Positions 33,550-41,857 of a stretch of 64,000 nucleotides of DNA are shown piece after piece. A program made the translations under genes and the position numbers. Every line of letters begins with the position of its first letter. Within the stretch, counting starts at the first letter, position 1. The stretch covers positions 372,001 through 436,000 of the forward strand of contig JADLCY010000002.1 of the NCBI GenBank assembly GCA_020846935.1, read 5' to 3'. The notes under the pieces are model-generated. The model was not told the DNA's origin and searched no databases. It saw nothing but the letters and a program-made list of their open reading frames with translations. This DNA is from Gemmatimonadaceae bacterium. Its GTDB lineage: Bacteria; Gemmatimonadota; Gemmatimonadetes; Gemmatimonadales; Gemmatimonadaceae.

Positions 33550-35874
33550 ATGCGTCGTGTACTCACTTTCGTGCTCCTGCTGGCCCCGGTGGCCACCCTG
33601 GCCCAGACCGCCACTCCTCGTCTCCGGAGGCCGGGGATCGTCCTCACACTCTCGCCCGACGACGGACACCTCATCGAACTCTCGGACGGCGAGCGTCGCG
33701 CGCTCGCGGGCGCCGCACGGGACTCGGTTGGCCTGTGGCTCCTCGATCGCGCACCTGGCGCCACGCCGATCGCCGCGCAAGCGGCCGGCCGCTTCACCTG
33801 GCGTCGCACGGGTCAGGGCCTTGAGCTCACATGGGACCGCTTTGCGGCGCCCGCCACGAGGCTGCGCGTCGTCGCGACCGTGCGGCTTCGTCGCGACTCG
33901 ACCAGCGCGTGGCGCATCCGGCTCGACGGCATCGACGGGCTCGATGTCGAAGGCGTGCATTTCCCGCGGATCACGGGGATCGCCGCGTCCGGCGATGGGG
34001 AGGAACTCGCCGTACCACAATGGATGGGCCAGCGCACGCGCGAACTTCGGCGATTGCTCGCGGGCCCTGATGGTCTGGGCCGTCGCCTCGAGTGGAGCTA
34101 TCCGGGGCAGTTGTCACTGCAGGCACTGTCGTTCACGACCAGCGCTGGTCGAGGGCTCTACCTCGCCGCCGATGACACCGCCGCGTATCGCAAGAGCTTC
34201 GCGTTCTGGGGGACGCGTGACGGCCGCGTCGGCTACGACATGGTGCACGTGCCATCAGATCCGGCCAAGCGCTCGACCTACGCGCCGACCTACGCCGCGA
34301 TCGTCGGCGTGACCCAAGACGGCTGGTTTGCCGCGGCGGAGCGCTATCGCTCGTGGGGAACGCGGCAGTACTGGGCTCGCGAGAGTCGACTGGCGAACGG
34401 CACGTCGCCGGCATGGGTGCGTGAGACGGGAATCTGGGTATGGAACCGTGGCCGCTCGCCGGTAGTGCTCGAGCCGGCCGCCGCGCTCCAGCGTGACGCT
34501 GGTCTGCCGGTTTCCGTGTTCTGGCATTGGTGGCACGGTGGCCCATACGACACGAGCTTCCCCGATTACCTCCCGCCCCGCGAGGGCGCCGAGGCGTTCA
34601 CGCAGGCCGTCGCGAAGGCGCACGAGGAGAAGCTCCACGCCATCGTGTACATGAACCAGCGGCTCTGGTGCGTGAACACGCCGAGCTGGGTACGCGAGGG
34701 CGCCGAACGTTTTGCTGTGCGCGAGCGCGATGGGACGGTGCGGCGCGAGACGTACAACGTGTTCGATCCGCAGCCCTGCGCGCCGATGGACATCGCCACA
34801 TCGTTCTGGCGCGACAAGTACGCGGGCATCGCAGTCACCGTAGTGCACCAGTACGGCATCGACGGACTCTACATGGATCAGGCGGTCCTGAGCCTGTTGT
34901 GCTGGAGTCCGGACCACGGCCATCCGGTGGGCGGTGGGCACTACTGGATGGACGGCTTTCGCTCGCTCGCGCGTGACCTGCGGCGGCGAACCGCGGGCAA
35001 GCCACTCGCGTACGCCGGCGAGGGTGGTGGTGAAAGCTGGCTCCCCGACCTCGACGCCTTCCTCACGTTGCAGGTGAGCCAGGAGCGCTACATCGATCCG
35101 GCCAGCGGCTGGGAGGTCATTCCGTTCTTCCAGGCCGTGTATCACCCGTATGCCCTGACGTACGGTACCTACGGGTCACTCACCTGGCCGCCATACGACG
35201 ACCTGTGGCCCGACAGCACGCGTCCGGCGAACGCGATGACGCTGCTCGACCTGAAGTATCGCTCGCAGTACTACCTGGAGCAGGCGCGCATGTTCGTCTG
35301 GGGCATGCAGCCAACGATCGCGAACTTTCTGCCGGAGCAGCTCTCGGCGCGTCGCCGACAGATCGACTACCTCGAGCACCTCGCTCGATTGCGTTACGAC
35401 CTGCTCGACTTCTTCCAGCGCGGGACGATGCTGCGCGCACCGCGCCTTGGGGTGAGCGAGCGGACGATCCTGATGTCGCGCGTGTCGATCTACGCCGCGC
35501 GGCGCGGCGGCGCATCCGAAGCCACGGTGCGAACGCCGGACGTGCTCTCGGGCGCCTGGCGCGCACGCGATGGGCGTGTCGCCCTCGCGCTCGCGAGCAT
35601 CTCCGAAGACACCGTCACGTTCACGCTCGACCTCGACCCGTCGGCGTTTGGGCTGCCGCGTTCTGTGTCGATCACCCGGCACGATGCCACGGGCCGTCAC
35701 GCCGTCGAAAGCCTGGGTAACGGTCCGCGCACGATGACGCTGCACCTCGCTCCGCTCCAGGCGATGGTGCTGGAACTACGTCCTCGTCGCCAGGGTTCCG
35801 GCGCGCGCCAGGCACCTCCGGGCGCGACGACGGGTATCACCGACGAGCTGGGGGTCAAGCCGGCTCCTCGCTGA
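33550..35874 (+). CDS. Secreted DUF6259 glycoside-hydrolase-like protein
   Basis: A 774-residue secreted protein. Signal peptide MRRVLTFVLLLAPVATLAQ, an N-terminal beta-sandwich (residues about 25-260), then a TIM-barrel-like region: LPVSVFWHWWHGGPYDTSFP, HAIVYMNQRLWCVN and YGIDGLYMDQAVLSLLCW. The DxD-like acid in GLYMDQ is a candidate catalytic residue. The arrangement matches DUF6259 proteins, proposed to act on polysaccharides. A C-terminal beta domain completes it. ATG 33550 is chosen for the signal peptide. No transporter or sugar regulator lies nearby, so the substrate is unknown. Confidence 0.78.
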   Translation: MRRVLTFVLLLAPVATLAQTATPRLRRPGIVLTLSPDDGHLIELSDGERRALAGAARDSVGLWLLDRAPGATPIAAQAAGRFTWRRTGQGLELTWDRFAAPATRLRVVATVRLRRDSTSAWRIRLDGIDGLDVEGVHFPRITGIAASGDGEELAVPQWMGQRTRELRRLLAGPDGLGRRLEWSYPGQLSLQALSFTTSAGRGLYLAADDTAAYRKSFAFWGTRDGRVGYDMVHVPSDPAKRSTYAPTYAAIVGVTQDGWFAAAERYRSWGTRQYWARESRLANGTSPAWVRETGIWVWNRGRSPVVLEPAAALQRDAGLPVSVFWHWWHGGPYDTSFPDYLPPREGAEAFTQAVAKAHEEKLHAIVYMNQRLWCVNTPSWVREGAERFAVRERDGTVRRETYNVFDPQPCAPMDIATSFWRDKYAGIAVTVVHQYGIDGLYMDQAVLSLLCWSPDHGHPVGGGHYWMDGFRSLARDLRRRTAGKPLAYAGEGGGESWLPDLDAFLTLQVSQERYIDPASGWEVIPFFQAVYHPYALTYGTYGSLTWPPYDDLWPDSTRPANAMTLLDLKYRSQYYLEQARMFVWGMQPTIANFLPEQLSARRRQIDYLEHLARLRYDLLDFFQRGTMLRAPRLGVSERTILMSRVSIYAARRGGASEATVRTPDVLSGAWRARDGRVALALASISEDTVTFTLDLDPSAFGLPRSVSITRHDATGRHAVESLGNGPRTMTLHLAPLQAMVLELRPRRQGSGARQAPPGATTGITDELGVKPAPR

Positions 35875-35978
35875 CCGGTTCCGGTACACCCGGGGCCTGT
35901 CGCGGTACCCGCTGAACTCGTTGCTCGCGGCGCATCACGCCGCGCGCTACCATAGGACGTTCCTTTCGGAGGCTTTCC

Positions 35979-37070
35979 GTGCACACGCTGCGCGTCGTCG
36001 TGCTGGCGTGCCTCGCCATGCTCCCGGCGACGGTGCGCGCGCAGGATACGTTCGACAACGTCGAGCGCATCGTGGCGGTGGGCGACGTGCACGGGGACTA
36101 CGAACAGTTTGTCCTGGTGCTGCGGGAGGCCGGCGTGATCGACAGCAAGGCCCGTTGGACCGGCGGACGCACCTTCCTGGTCCAGACGGGCGACGTGCTG
36201 GATCGCGGTCCGGCGTCACGCAAAGTGATGGACCTGCTGATGGCCCTCTCGGGCCCGGCCCGGAAGGCCGGCGGGCGCGTCATCCCGTTGATCGGCAACC
36301 ACGAGGCCATGAACATCCTCGGCGACCTGCGCTACGTGTCGGCCGGTGAGTACGCGTCGTACAAGTCGGGCAACTGGTCCGCGCTGCAGGAGCGGGCGTG
36401 GCAGGTGTTGTCGGACTCTGCGCGGCGTGGCGATAGTGCCTATCGCAAGATGTGGTTCGACGAACATCCACCGGGCTGGGTCGAGCAGCGGTTTGCCTTC
36501 GAAGGCAACGGGAAGTACGGCACCTGGATCCGGACGCACGACGCGGTGATCCGGATCAACGACATGCTGTTCCTGCACGGCGGCCTGTCATCGAAGTACT
36601 CCGGCATGAGCCTGGACGAACTGAACACCGCGGTGCGCGCCGCGCTCGCCGGCGACAAGGCTCCACCGCCCGACAATATCGCCGAAGATTCGCTGGGGCC
36701 CCTGTGGTACCGCGGCCTCGCCACGGGGGACGAGGCGATGCTCGCGCCACTGGTGGACACGCTGCTGCAGCGGTTTGGGGTGAAGCATATCGTCATCGGT
36801 CACACCGTGACGCCCGGGACCGTGATGCCCCGATTCGGCGGCAAGGTCATCATGATCGACGTCGGGCTGTCAGCGGTTTACGGTGGCACCCCGGCATTCC
36901 TCGTAGTGGAACGCGGCGCGGCGTTCGTGATGCACCGTGGCACCCGGCTCGACCTGCCGCTGGTCGGCGACCTGTTCCCCTACCTCAAGGCTGCCGCGGC
37001 GCTCGATCCGCCGGGATCGCGACTCCAGCAGTACGTCGAGCAGCTCGCAGCCGTGCGCGGCGCACGCTAG
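35979..37070 (+). CDS. Secreted calcineurin-like metallophosphoesterase
   Basis: A 363-residue exported phosphatase. GTG 35979 is preceded by GGAGG (35968-35972) at ideal spacing and opens the signal sequence LRVVVLACLAMLPATVRAQ. The metal-binding blocks of the PPP-like metallophosphoesterases are complete: VAVGDVHGDY, VQTGDVLDRG, LIGNHEAMN and IVIGHTVTPG. This Shewanella-phosphatase-like subgroup contains secreted protein or small-molecule phosphatases. An insert (residues about 110-180) follows GNHE. Its secretion is unusual for a protein phosphatase-type fold and suggests an envelope substrate. Confidence 0.88.
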   Translation: MHTLRVVVLACLAMLPATVRAQDTFDNVERIVAVGDVHGDYEQFVLVLREAGVIDSKARWTGGRTFLVQTGDVLDRGPASRKVMDLLMALSGPARKAGGRVIPLIGNHEAMNILGDLRYVSAGEYASYKSGNWSALQERAWQVLSDSARRGDSAYRKMWFDEHPPGWVEQRFAFEGNGKYGTWIRTHDAVIRINDMLFLHGGLSSKYSGMSLDELNTAVRAALAGDKAPPPDNIAEDSLGPLWYRGLATGDEAMLAPLVDTLLQRFGVKHIVIGHTVTPGTVMPRFGGKVIMIDVGLSAVYGGTPAFLVVERGAAFVMHRGTRLDLPLVGDLFPYLKAAAALDPPGSRLQQYVEQLAAVRGAR

Positions 37071-37300
37071 ACCTCCGCTGCGCTGCAGGCGACACACATT
37101 GCACGCAACTCACGCATGTCTGACTGCTCCGTGCAGGATGGTTCCTGCGGGGTCCGAAACCACGGCACAGCTCAACTCCAGTTGAGCCCGTCGCCGCCGA
37201 CTGAGTGCGTCAACAAACTGGCTATTGACGCGGTGTCGCATACATCCCATCGTGGCGGCGCTGGCCTGTGCCTGGGCTATACCTGACTCCCGAGCAGCTT

Positions 37301-37308
37301 AAGGAGGT
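37301..37308 (+). promoter_or_regulatory. Full-consensus Shine-Dalgarno sequence for a 30-codon gene
   Basis: AAGGAGGT at 37301-37308 is a perfect anti-16S match placed four bases before ATG 37313. It is the best ribosome-binding site noticed in the window and is the main argument that the very short gene after it is real. Confidence 0.75.
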
Positions 37309-37312
37309 ACGT

Positions 37313-37405
37313 ATGTCGAAGCATCTCGTTCTGCTCCCGATCCTCTTTCAATGGGCGTGCCTTGGCCAGGATTGCATCGGCCTCGACTGCTGCTGGATCG
37401 CGTAG
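37313..37405 (+). CDS. Cys-rich 30-residue peptide (candidate secreted or modified peptide)
   Basis: A 30-codon gene behind a perfect Shine-Dalgarno sequence. The product has a basic then hydrophobic N-terminus (MSKHLVLLPILF) resembling a short signal or leader. Its C-terminus reads CLGQDCIGLDCCWIA, made of two pentads C-[LI]-G-x-D followed by CCWIA, with four cysteines spaced C-x4-C-x4-C-C. A weak lipobox-like Q-W-A-C precedes the first Cys. It is 44 bp ahead of the 6-bladed propeller gene and should be co-transcribed with it. No family is recognised. It may be an exported disulfide-bonded or modified peptide handled by its neighbours; that is inference from context. It could also be a regulatory leader peptide. 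Confidence 0.55.
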   Translation: MSKHLVLLPILFQWACLGQDCIGLDCCWIA

Positions 37406-37449
37406 TGACGGACAGTCTCAGGTCGCTCTGCCAGAGGTGACGGGATCTG

Positions 37450-38472
37450 ATGAAGAACGGCCGTTCGTACATGTGCCTGGCGCTTTGCAGCACCCTTCTC
37501 TCAGCACGAGCTACGGGAGCCCAAGCGTCCCGGCTGGCTCAACACTTCACCTTTGGGCCCAGAGTGGACCTGGAGGAGCCTAAAGGCGTCCTGAACGTGG
37601 CGGTGGCCGCATCAAACGACGCACGCGGCGGGGTGCTCGTCGTCGATGCACGCGAGTCCCAGGTGAGGAGGTACGACCTCAACGGAAGGCTGCTCATGTA
37701 CTTTGGAAGGGCCGGCGGGGGACCAGGTGAGTTTCCCGGTCCTCCGTTGGCCGCGATTCGACTTCCCGACAACCGGATCGCCGTCGGAGATGCTGAAGGA
37801 GGTATTTCCGTGTTCAGCGCATCCGGTACCATCGTGCGGCGCGTCAGAGTCTCGCCTTCGCCGATTTACTCAATGGTGGCCATTGGGCAGACCATCTTTG
37901 TCTCCACGCAGAGGATGGTTCATGGCCGACTGCTGTTGCTCCACCGCTGGGGCCCTGAAAGCGACAGTCTGGCTGGGAGCTTCTTCGAGCCCCCTGTAGT
38001 GCGGAACGCCTCGCGTCGCATCGTCGCCACCACTGGGGGCGCGTTCGTTGCCGCCAGAGCAGATACCCTGGTCGTCACGTTTTCGCTCGCCGACTCGTTG
38101 TACCTCTTCCCGGGCACCGCGCAGGTTCCGATCAAGCGGCCACTCTCGCTCCGCTCATTCTCATATCACGTGGGCGAGGCACCAAACAGCGGACCGCTTT
38201 CTCCGGAGTTCCGGTCGTGGTTGCAAACGGGGGCACGGGTCGAGCGGGCGTTTTCGTCGTCCGACGGTGCCCTCTACGTGCAATACCTCCGGTTTGGCTC
38301 ATATGGACCGGACTGGCACTTGGCCCGCCTCTCACCGAGTGGAACGGTGACCATGGACACCGAGACCGGTGCTCAGCTCTTGTTCGTTTCGCCGATGGGC
38401 CTTGTTTTCACCGACCCTGTGACCGGGTCTCCGAGTGTGTGGCAGGTGGCATCGCCCCGAGTTCGACCGTGA
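37450..38472 (+). CDS. Secreted 6-bladed beta-propeller protein
   Basis: A 340-residue protein with a signal peptide (RSYMCLALCSTLLSARATGAQ). It has the signature of the 6-bladed beta-propeller group: GVLVVDARESQVRRYDLNGR, LMYFGRAGGGPGEFPGPP and LPDNRIAVGDAEGGISVFSA. Enzymatic function is not known for the family; in Bacteroidetes such propellers are often encoded beside short Cys-containing exported peptides, which fits the preceding gene. The stop overlaps the next start (GTGA). The region has visibly lower GC than its surroundings (37861-37920 is 52% GC), suggesting acquisition. Confidence 0.72.
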   Translation: MKNGRSYMCLALCSTLLSARATGAQASRLAQHFTFGPRVDLEEPKGVLNVAVAASNDARGGVLVVDARESQVRRYDLNGRLLMYFGRAGGGPGEFPGPPLAAIRLPDNRIAVGDAEGGISVFSASGTIVRRVRVSPSPIYSMVAIGQTIFVSTQRMVHGRLLLLHRWGPESDSLAGSFFEPPVVRNASRRIVATTGGAFVAARADTLVVTFSLADSLYLFPGTAQVPIKRPLSLRSFSYHVGEAPNSGPLSPEFRSWLQTGARVERAFSSSDGALYVQYLRFGSYGPDWHLARLSPSGTVTMDTETGAQLLFVSPMGLVFTDPVTGSPSVWQVASPRVRP

Positions 38473-38942
38473 GCCCTCCGACGAAGCTGCTCGTGTGCTG
38501 GCTGGCGGTCCTTTCGATGGCCTGCAGGTCGAATGCGCCATTCGAGGACCTTGACGCGCACCTGGTCGGCGCGGGAAGAACCGTCGTCTGGATCACGAGC
38601 GAACACGACTGCTTTGGATGCAGTACGCCTCTTGCTCTCCTTCGACAAGCGAGTCACGACCTGCCGCAGCTGCGAATACTCATTCTCGCTGTCGATGGCG
38701 ACACCAGCATGTTCCGGGAGATGGTTACGAGAGAGCGGATTCGTGCCCGCGTTGGCCGAGTGGACCTGTCGTCTTCCTTCAGCAAGTTGCGAGCGCAGGC
38801 TCCGCTGCTCCTCGTGCTTGATGGTCGAGAGCTGCTGGCGATGGCGCGCACGGACGTACCACTGTCGCCCAACCTCACGAGCGCCATGATGGCGCTTGCG
38901 AGCCAGAACCTCGACTCAGCATCATCGGGAACACCGCACTGA
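38469..38942 (+). CDS. Thioredoxin-like CxxC lipoprotein
   Basis: A 157-residue lipoprotein starting at a GTG that overlaps the propeller stop. Lipobox at LLVCWLAVLSMACRS. The mature domain has a thioredoxin-like beginning: RTVVWITSEHDCFGCSTPL, with the redox motif C-F-G-C at the end of the first strand, then the helix LALLRQASHDLPQL and strand RILILAVDGD. The C-terminal half keeps LRAQAPLLLVLDGRELL, equivalent to the cis-Pro strand (P in QAPLL). A membrane-tethered periplasmic thiol oxidoreductase would suit a Cys-rich peptide two genes upstream. The next gene overlaps it by one base (TGATG). Confidence 0.65.
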   Translation: MSPPTKLLVCWLAVLSMACRSNAPFEDLDAHLVGAGRTVVWITSEHDCFGCSTPLALLRQASHDLPQLRILILAVDGDTSMFREMVTRERIRARVGRVDLSSSFSKLRAQAPLLLVLDGRELLAMARTDVPLSPNLTSAMMALASQNLDSASSGTPH

Positions 38943-39355
38943 TGTCACCGACTCTTCGGCGAACCCTGTCCTGGCTGCTCTGCGTGGCGACAGCCGTGGC
39001 GCACTCGTCGGCCGCACAAACAGGCCCAGCCCCGGGCTACCTCGGGGCGATCATTGCAGCGTGCGCACGACCGGATTGCACCGCTGAGCAACGGATGGGG
39101 CGCGTTATGCGCATCGACCCGCACTCCCCCGCCGCCGCCGCCGGCCTCCAGGTTGGGGACACGGTAGAGGCAATCAACGGCCAGGAGCTCTCCGGGGTTC
39201 CACTCCCGGAGCTGCTGCGGTACAAAGCCGGGCAAGTTGTATCACTTCGGGTCCGCCGAGCGGGCAAGTCCCTCGTCGTCAGGGCGACTACGGTGCAGCG
39301 GACTCCGGAACTCGAAGCTCGTCTCGGGGCGCGCCCGCCATCACGGCGTCCCTGA
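38942..39355 (+). CDS. Secreted PDZ-domain protein
   Basis: A 137-residue protein with a signal peptide (LSWLLCVATAVAHSSAAQ) and a single PDZ domain: GYLGAIIAACARPDCTAEQ, then VMRIDPHSPAAAAGLQVGDT and VEAINGQELSGVPLPELLRY, ending RVRRAGKSLVVRATTV. PDZ domains bind C-terminal peptides; no protease domain is attached, so this is a free-standing binding or adaptor protein. It is the last gene of the overlapping four-gene set and might recognise the short peptide C-terminus (WIA), which is speculation. A Cys pair (AACARPDC) may form a disulfide. Confidence 0.75.
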   Translation: MSPTLRRTLSWLLCVATAVAHSSAAQTGPAPGYLGAIIAACARPDCTAEQRMGRVMRIDPHSPAAAAGLQVGDTVEAINGQELSGVPLPELLRYKAGQVVSLRVRRAGKSLVVRATTVQRTPELEARLGARPPSRRP

Positions 39356-39556
39356 GCTTTGGTTGGTCCGCGAGCTCATCGCCAGCATCGAGCAGTTTGT
39401 TTCGCCCTGCAACGCGACTGCCAGCCCTTCCTCTGAACGCGACAAGTCGCCGTGTCCTTGTCGAGGTGGAACGACTTCCGAAGAAGGGCCCAGCGACGTC
39501 ACACTGATCATCCGCTGCCCGCGCGCCGACCTCACCTGGCCGCAGTGGGGCGTCCC

Positions 39557-41626
39557 TCAGAACCTCACGCCGAGCCGCACCTGACGGGGCTCGACCGGGT
39601 GGAAGTGCACGTCTTCAATTCCGCCCGCGGGTTCGCCGGCCAGGCGCGAGGCATAGTAGTACTGGATGTCGCGGGCCCTGGCGTTCAGCAGGTTGAGCAC
39701 GCTGAGCTGCAGGCGCATGCGCGGGAGTTCGATGCCAACCTCGCCGTTCATGAGCGTGGTCCCGGTCGCACGGACGCTATTGTCCTCGATCAACGGATAC
39801 GCGCCGAAATGCCGGAGCCGCAGGCTCGCAAACGGCCCGCGGCCGAGTCCGCCCCAGGTGGCACCGGCGGCGATGACGTTCTCGAGCGCGCCGGGAATCC
39901 GGTTGGCGTCAGCCCCTACACCAACAAAGCGAGCGCGGGCAAGGGAGACGTCCGCATCGAACGACAGCGGCGCGATGGGCCGATAGAAGTTCGCGAACGT
40001 GATGCCGGAACGCCGACTGCGATCCGATGGCTCCGTCGTGCCACCGTCGCCCACAAAGACCAGTTCGCTCGCCAGTTCCAGCGCCCACACGGTCACAGTC
40101 GAACGCAGACCCGTCACCGGCGTCGCGCGCAGGCCGAGCTCGACACCGCGTGAACGCACCAGGGGATCCACGCGCGTGGCCTGGTCGCCGCTGTTGGGAT
40201 CCACCGTGATCGTCGTGCCGCGCGCATCGTTGCTGTGGAAGCCGAGTCCGCCGCTCAGGTACAGCTCCACGCGAGACGACGGCGTAAAGATCAACGACGC
40301 CTTGGGACTCGCGATCGCGTCCGTCGTGCGACCGGAATTCACGGGATCCCCGGTCACGCGGAACTGGTACGCGTCTCCGCGCAGCCCCACCACCGTCCGC
40401 AACTTCGGCGCCCAGCGCACCTCGGCCTCGCCGAAAAGCCCGGTGCCGGACTGGGTGACGTCGTCCTGCCGTACGGTCGACAGCCGCTGGCGATCGCGCG
40501 TCCGGTGCAGCCCGATGTCGTCCACCACGTCGGTGCGATGCTGCAGGCCCAGCGTGAGCGTCGCCTCCCGACCAAAGAGCCGGCCCTGCTGCTTGTGCTG
40601 CGCGTTCGCGCCGATCACGCTGCGACGTTCGCGTTGGTTGAACTGGTCGCCGTCGGTGGCGTCGTCGAGCAGGTACGTGAAGTTGGAGTAGAGGTCGAGC
40701 GTGGATCGAATGCCGTAGACCTGCACGACCTGTGTGGACGTTCCACCGAGGCGATTCCATGACCCCGAGAGGCTGTAGCGGTCCGATTCGCCACCGAGCG
40801 ATGGGTCGATCTGCCCGAAGCGGGATACCGATCCCGACTCCACGGCCCGCAACGGCAGTTGGTCGGATGCGTTCCATCGGTTGTTGTATCCCAGTCCAAG
40901 CACCGAAAAGCGCGACGTCGGCGCACCCCACGAGTAGCGCACCAGCCCGCTCGCTTTTCGCAGGCGCTGGTCCACCGACCACGGGCCATCATACGCCTTG
41001 CCCTCGCCACCAATCAGCAGCGTTCCCGGGCCAACGTCGCGTGATGCGCCCGCGGCGAGGCGCGAGTACCCCCACCGCCCGCCCTCCAGCGAGATGAACG
41101 GCCGGTCGAGGGACCTGGCCAGGTGAAACTCCGCACCGCCCGCGCTGCCAAAATCGCCTAACGAGGCGTGGTGCACGCCCAGCCGGTAGTCGATGTGCTC
41201 GACGAGTTCGGGAATGAGGAAGTTGAGGTCGGTGTAGCCCTGCCCGTGGGCGTGCGACGGATTGTTCACCGGCATGCCGTCGAGCCGCGTCTGGAAATCG
41301 GTGCCGTGGTCGAGATTGAAACCGCGAACGAAGAGCTGGTTCGCCTTGCCGTCGCCGGAGTGCTGCGTGACGATCATGCCGGGCACGGTCTCCAGCAGTT
41401 CGCCCTCGCGCATGAGGGGACGCAACCTGAAGTCCGACGCGCCGACACGGCCCTCGGACGCGCTCGACGCCACGCCTGAGAGGTCGTCGATACGCCCGGT
41501 GACCTTCACCGCGCCAAGCGATCGGGCACGTATCGAATCGGGAACGGTACGCCGCGTGGTGTCGGACTGCGCGGCAGCAGGCAACGCCGACAGGGTCGTC
41601 AGCGCCAGGAGGAGAATGGTGCGCAT
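39557..41626 (-). CDS. TonB-dependent outer-membrane receptor
   Basis: A 689-residue receptor with signal peptide MRTILLLALTTLSALPAAAQ. The plug domain is clear (GELLETVPGMIVTQHSGDG, NQLFVRGFNLDHGTDFQTRL, GMPVNNPSHAHGQGYTDLNF), followed by the barrel, which ends in a terminal phenylalanine (VRLGVRF). The 'R-G-F-N-L-D-H-G-T-D-F' and 'H-x-H-G-Q-G-Y' motifs mark a subclass that may import metal or metal complexes, since several His lie in the plug. There is no N-terminal carboxypeptidase-like or signalling domain, so it is not FecA-type. Its convergent neighbour is the PDZ gene; the nearest same-strand gene is a TerB-like protein. Confidence 0.9.
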   Translation of the reverse strand: MRTILLLALTTLSALPAAAQSDTTRRTVPDSIRARSLGAVKVTGRIDDLSGVASSASEGRVGASDFRLRPLMREGELLETVPGMIVTQHSGDGKANQLFVRGFNLDHGTDFQTRLDGMPVNNPSHAHGQGYTDLNFLIPELVEHIDYRLGVHHASLGDFGSAGGAEFHLARSLDRPFISLEGGRWGYSRLAAGASRDVGPGTLLIGGEGKAYDGPWSVDQRLRKASGLVRYSWGAPTSRFSVLGLGYNNRWNASDQLPLRAVESGSVSRFGQIDPSLGGESDRYSLSGSWNRLGGTSTQVVQVYGIRSTLDLYSNFTYLLDDATDGDQFNQRERRSVIGANAQHKQQGRLFGREATLTLGLQHRTDVVDDIGLHRTRDRQRLSTVRQDDVTQSGTGLFGEAEVRWAPKLRTVVGLRGDAYQFRVTGDPVNSGRTTDAIASPKASLIFTPSSRVELYLSGGLGFHSNDARGTTITVDPNSGDQATRVDPLVRSRGVELGLRATPVTGLRSTVTVWALELASELVFVGDGGTTEPSDRSRRSGITFANFYRPIAPLSFDADVSLARARFVGVGADANRIPGALENVIAAGATWGGLGRGPFASLRLRHFGAYPLIEDNSVRATGTTLMNGEVGIELPRMRLQLSVLNLLNARARDIQYYYASRLAGEPAGGIEDVHFHPVEPRQVRLGVRF

Positions 41627-41857
41627 CGAGAAGTCAGGTGGGGGCAGCAAGCTACCGAGGGATCGGGCGTGCGTGGCGCGATTGCTACGTGCGGCGCGGC
41701 GCTCCGGTTTGCCGGACCTCCCTCCGACGATGGCCGTTCGGCGCCGCGAGATGGCCGTCGGCGTTCGGGGCGTCAACGAGCGCGGGCACATGGGTGGCTC
41801 CGGCAGGTGTGCGCCCGACCAACCACCCGCAATCCGGCCGACGCGGCCAGGGTTGGC

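Noticed and set aside
37225-37253. TTGACG at 37225-37230 as the -35 of a promoter for the peptide operon
   Set aside because: No acceptable -10 hexamer occurs 16-18 bases downstream (CATCGT is too weak). A promoter must exist in 37071-37312 but cannot be fixed by eye.
9929-41626. A link between the HupE/UreJ-like protein and the TonB receptor as one metal-uptake system
   Set aside because: Both could handle metals, but they are 28 kb apart, on different strands, with no shared regulator. Nothing in this window supports a link.
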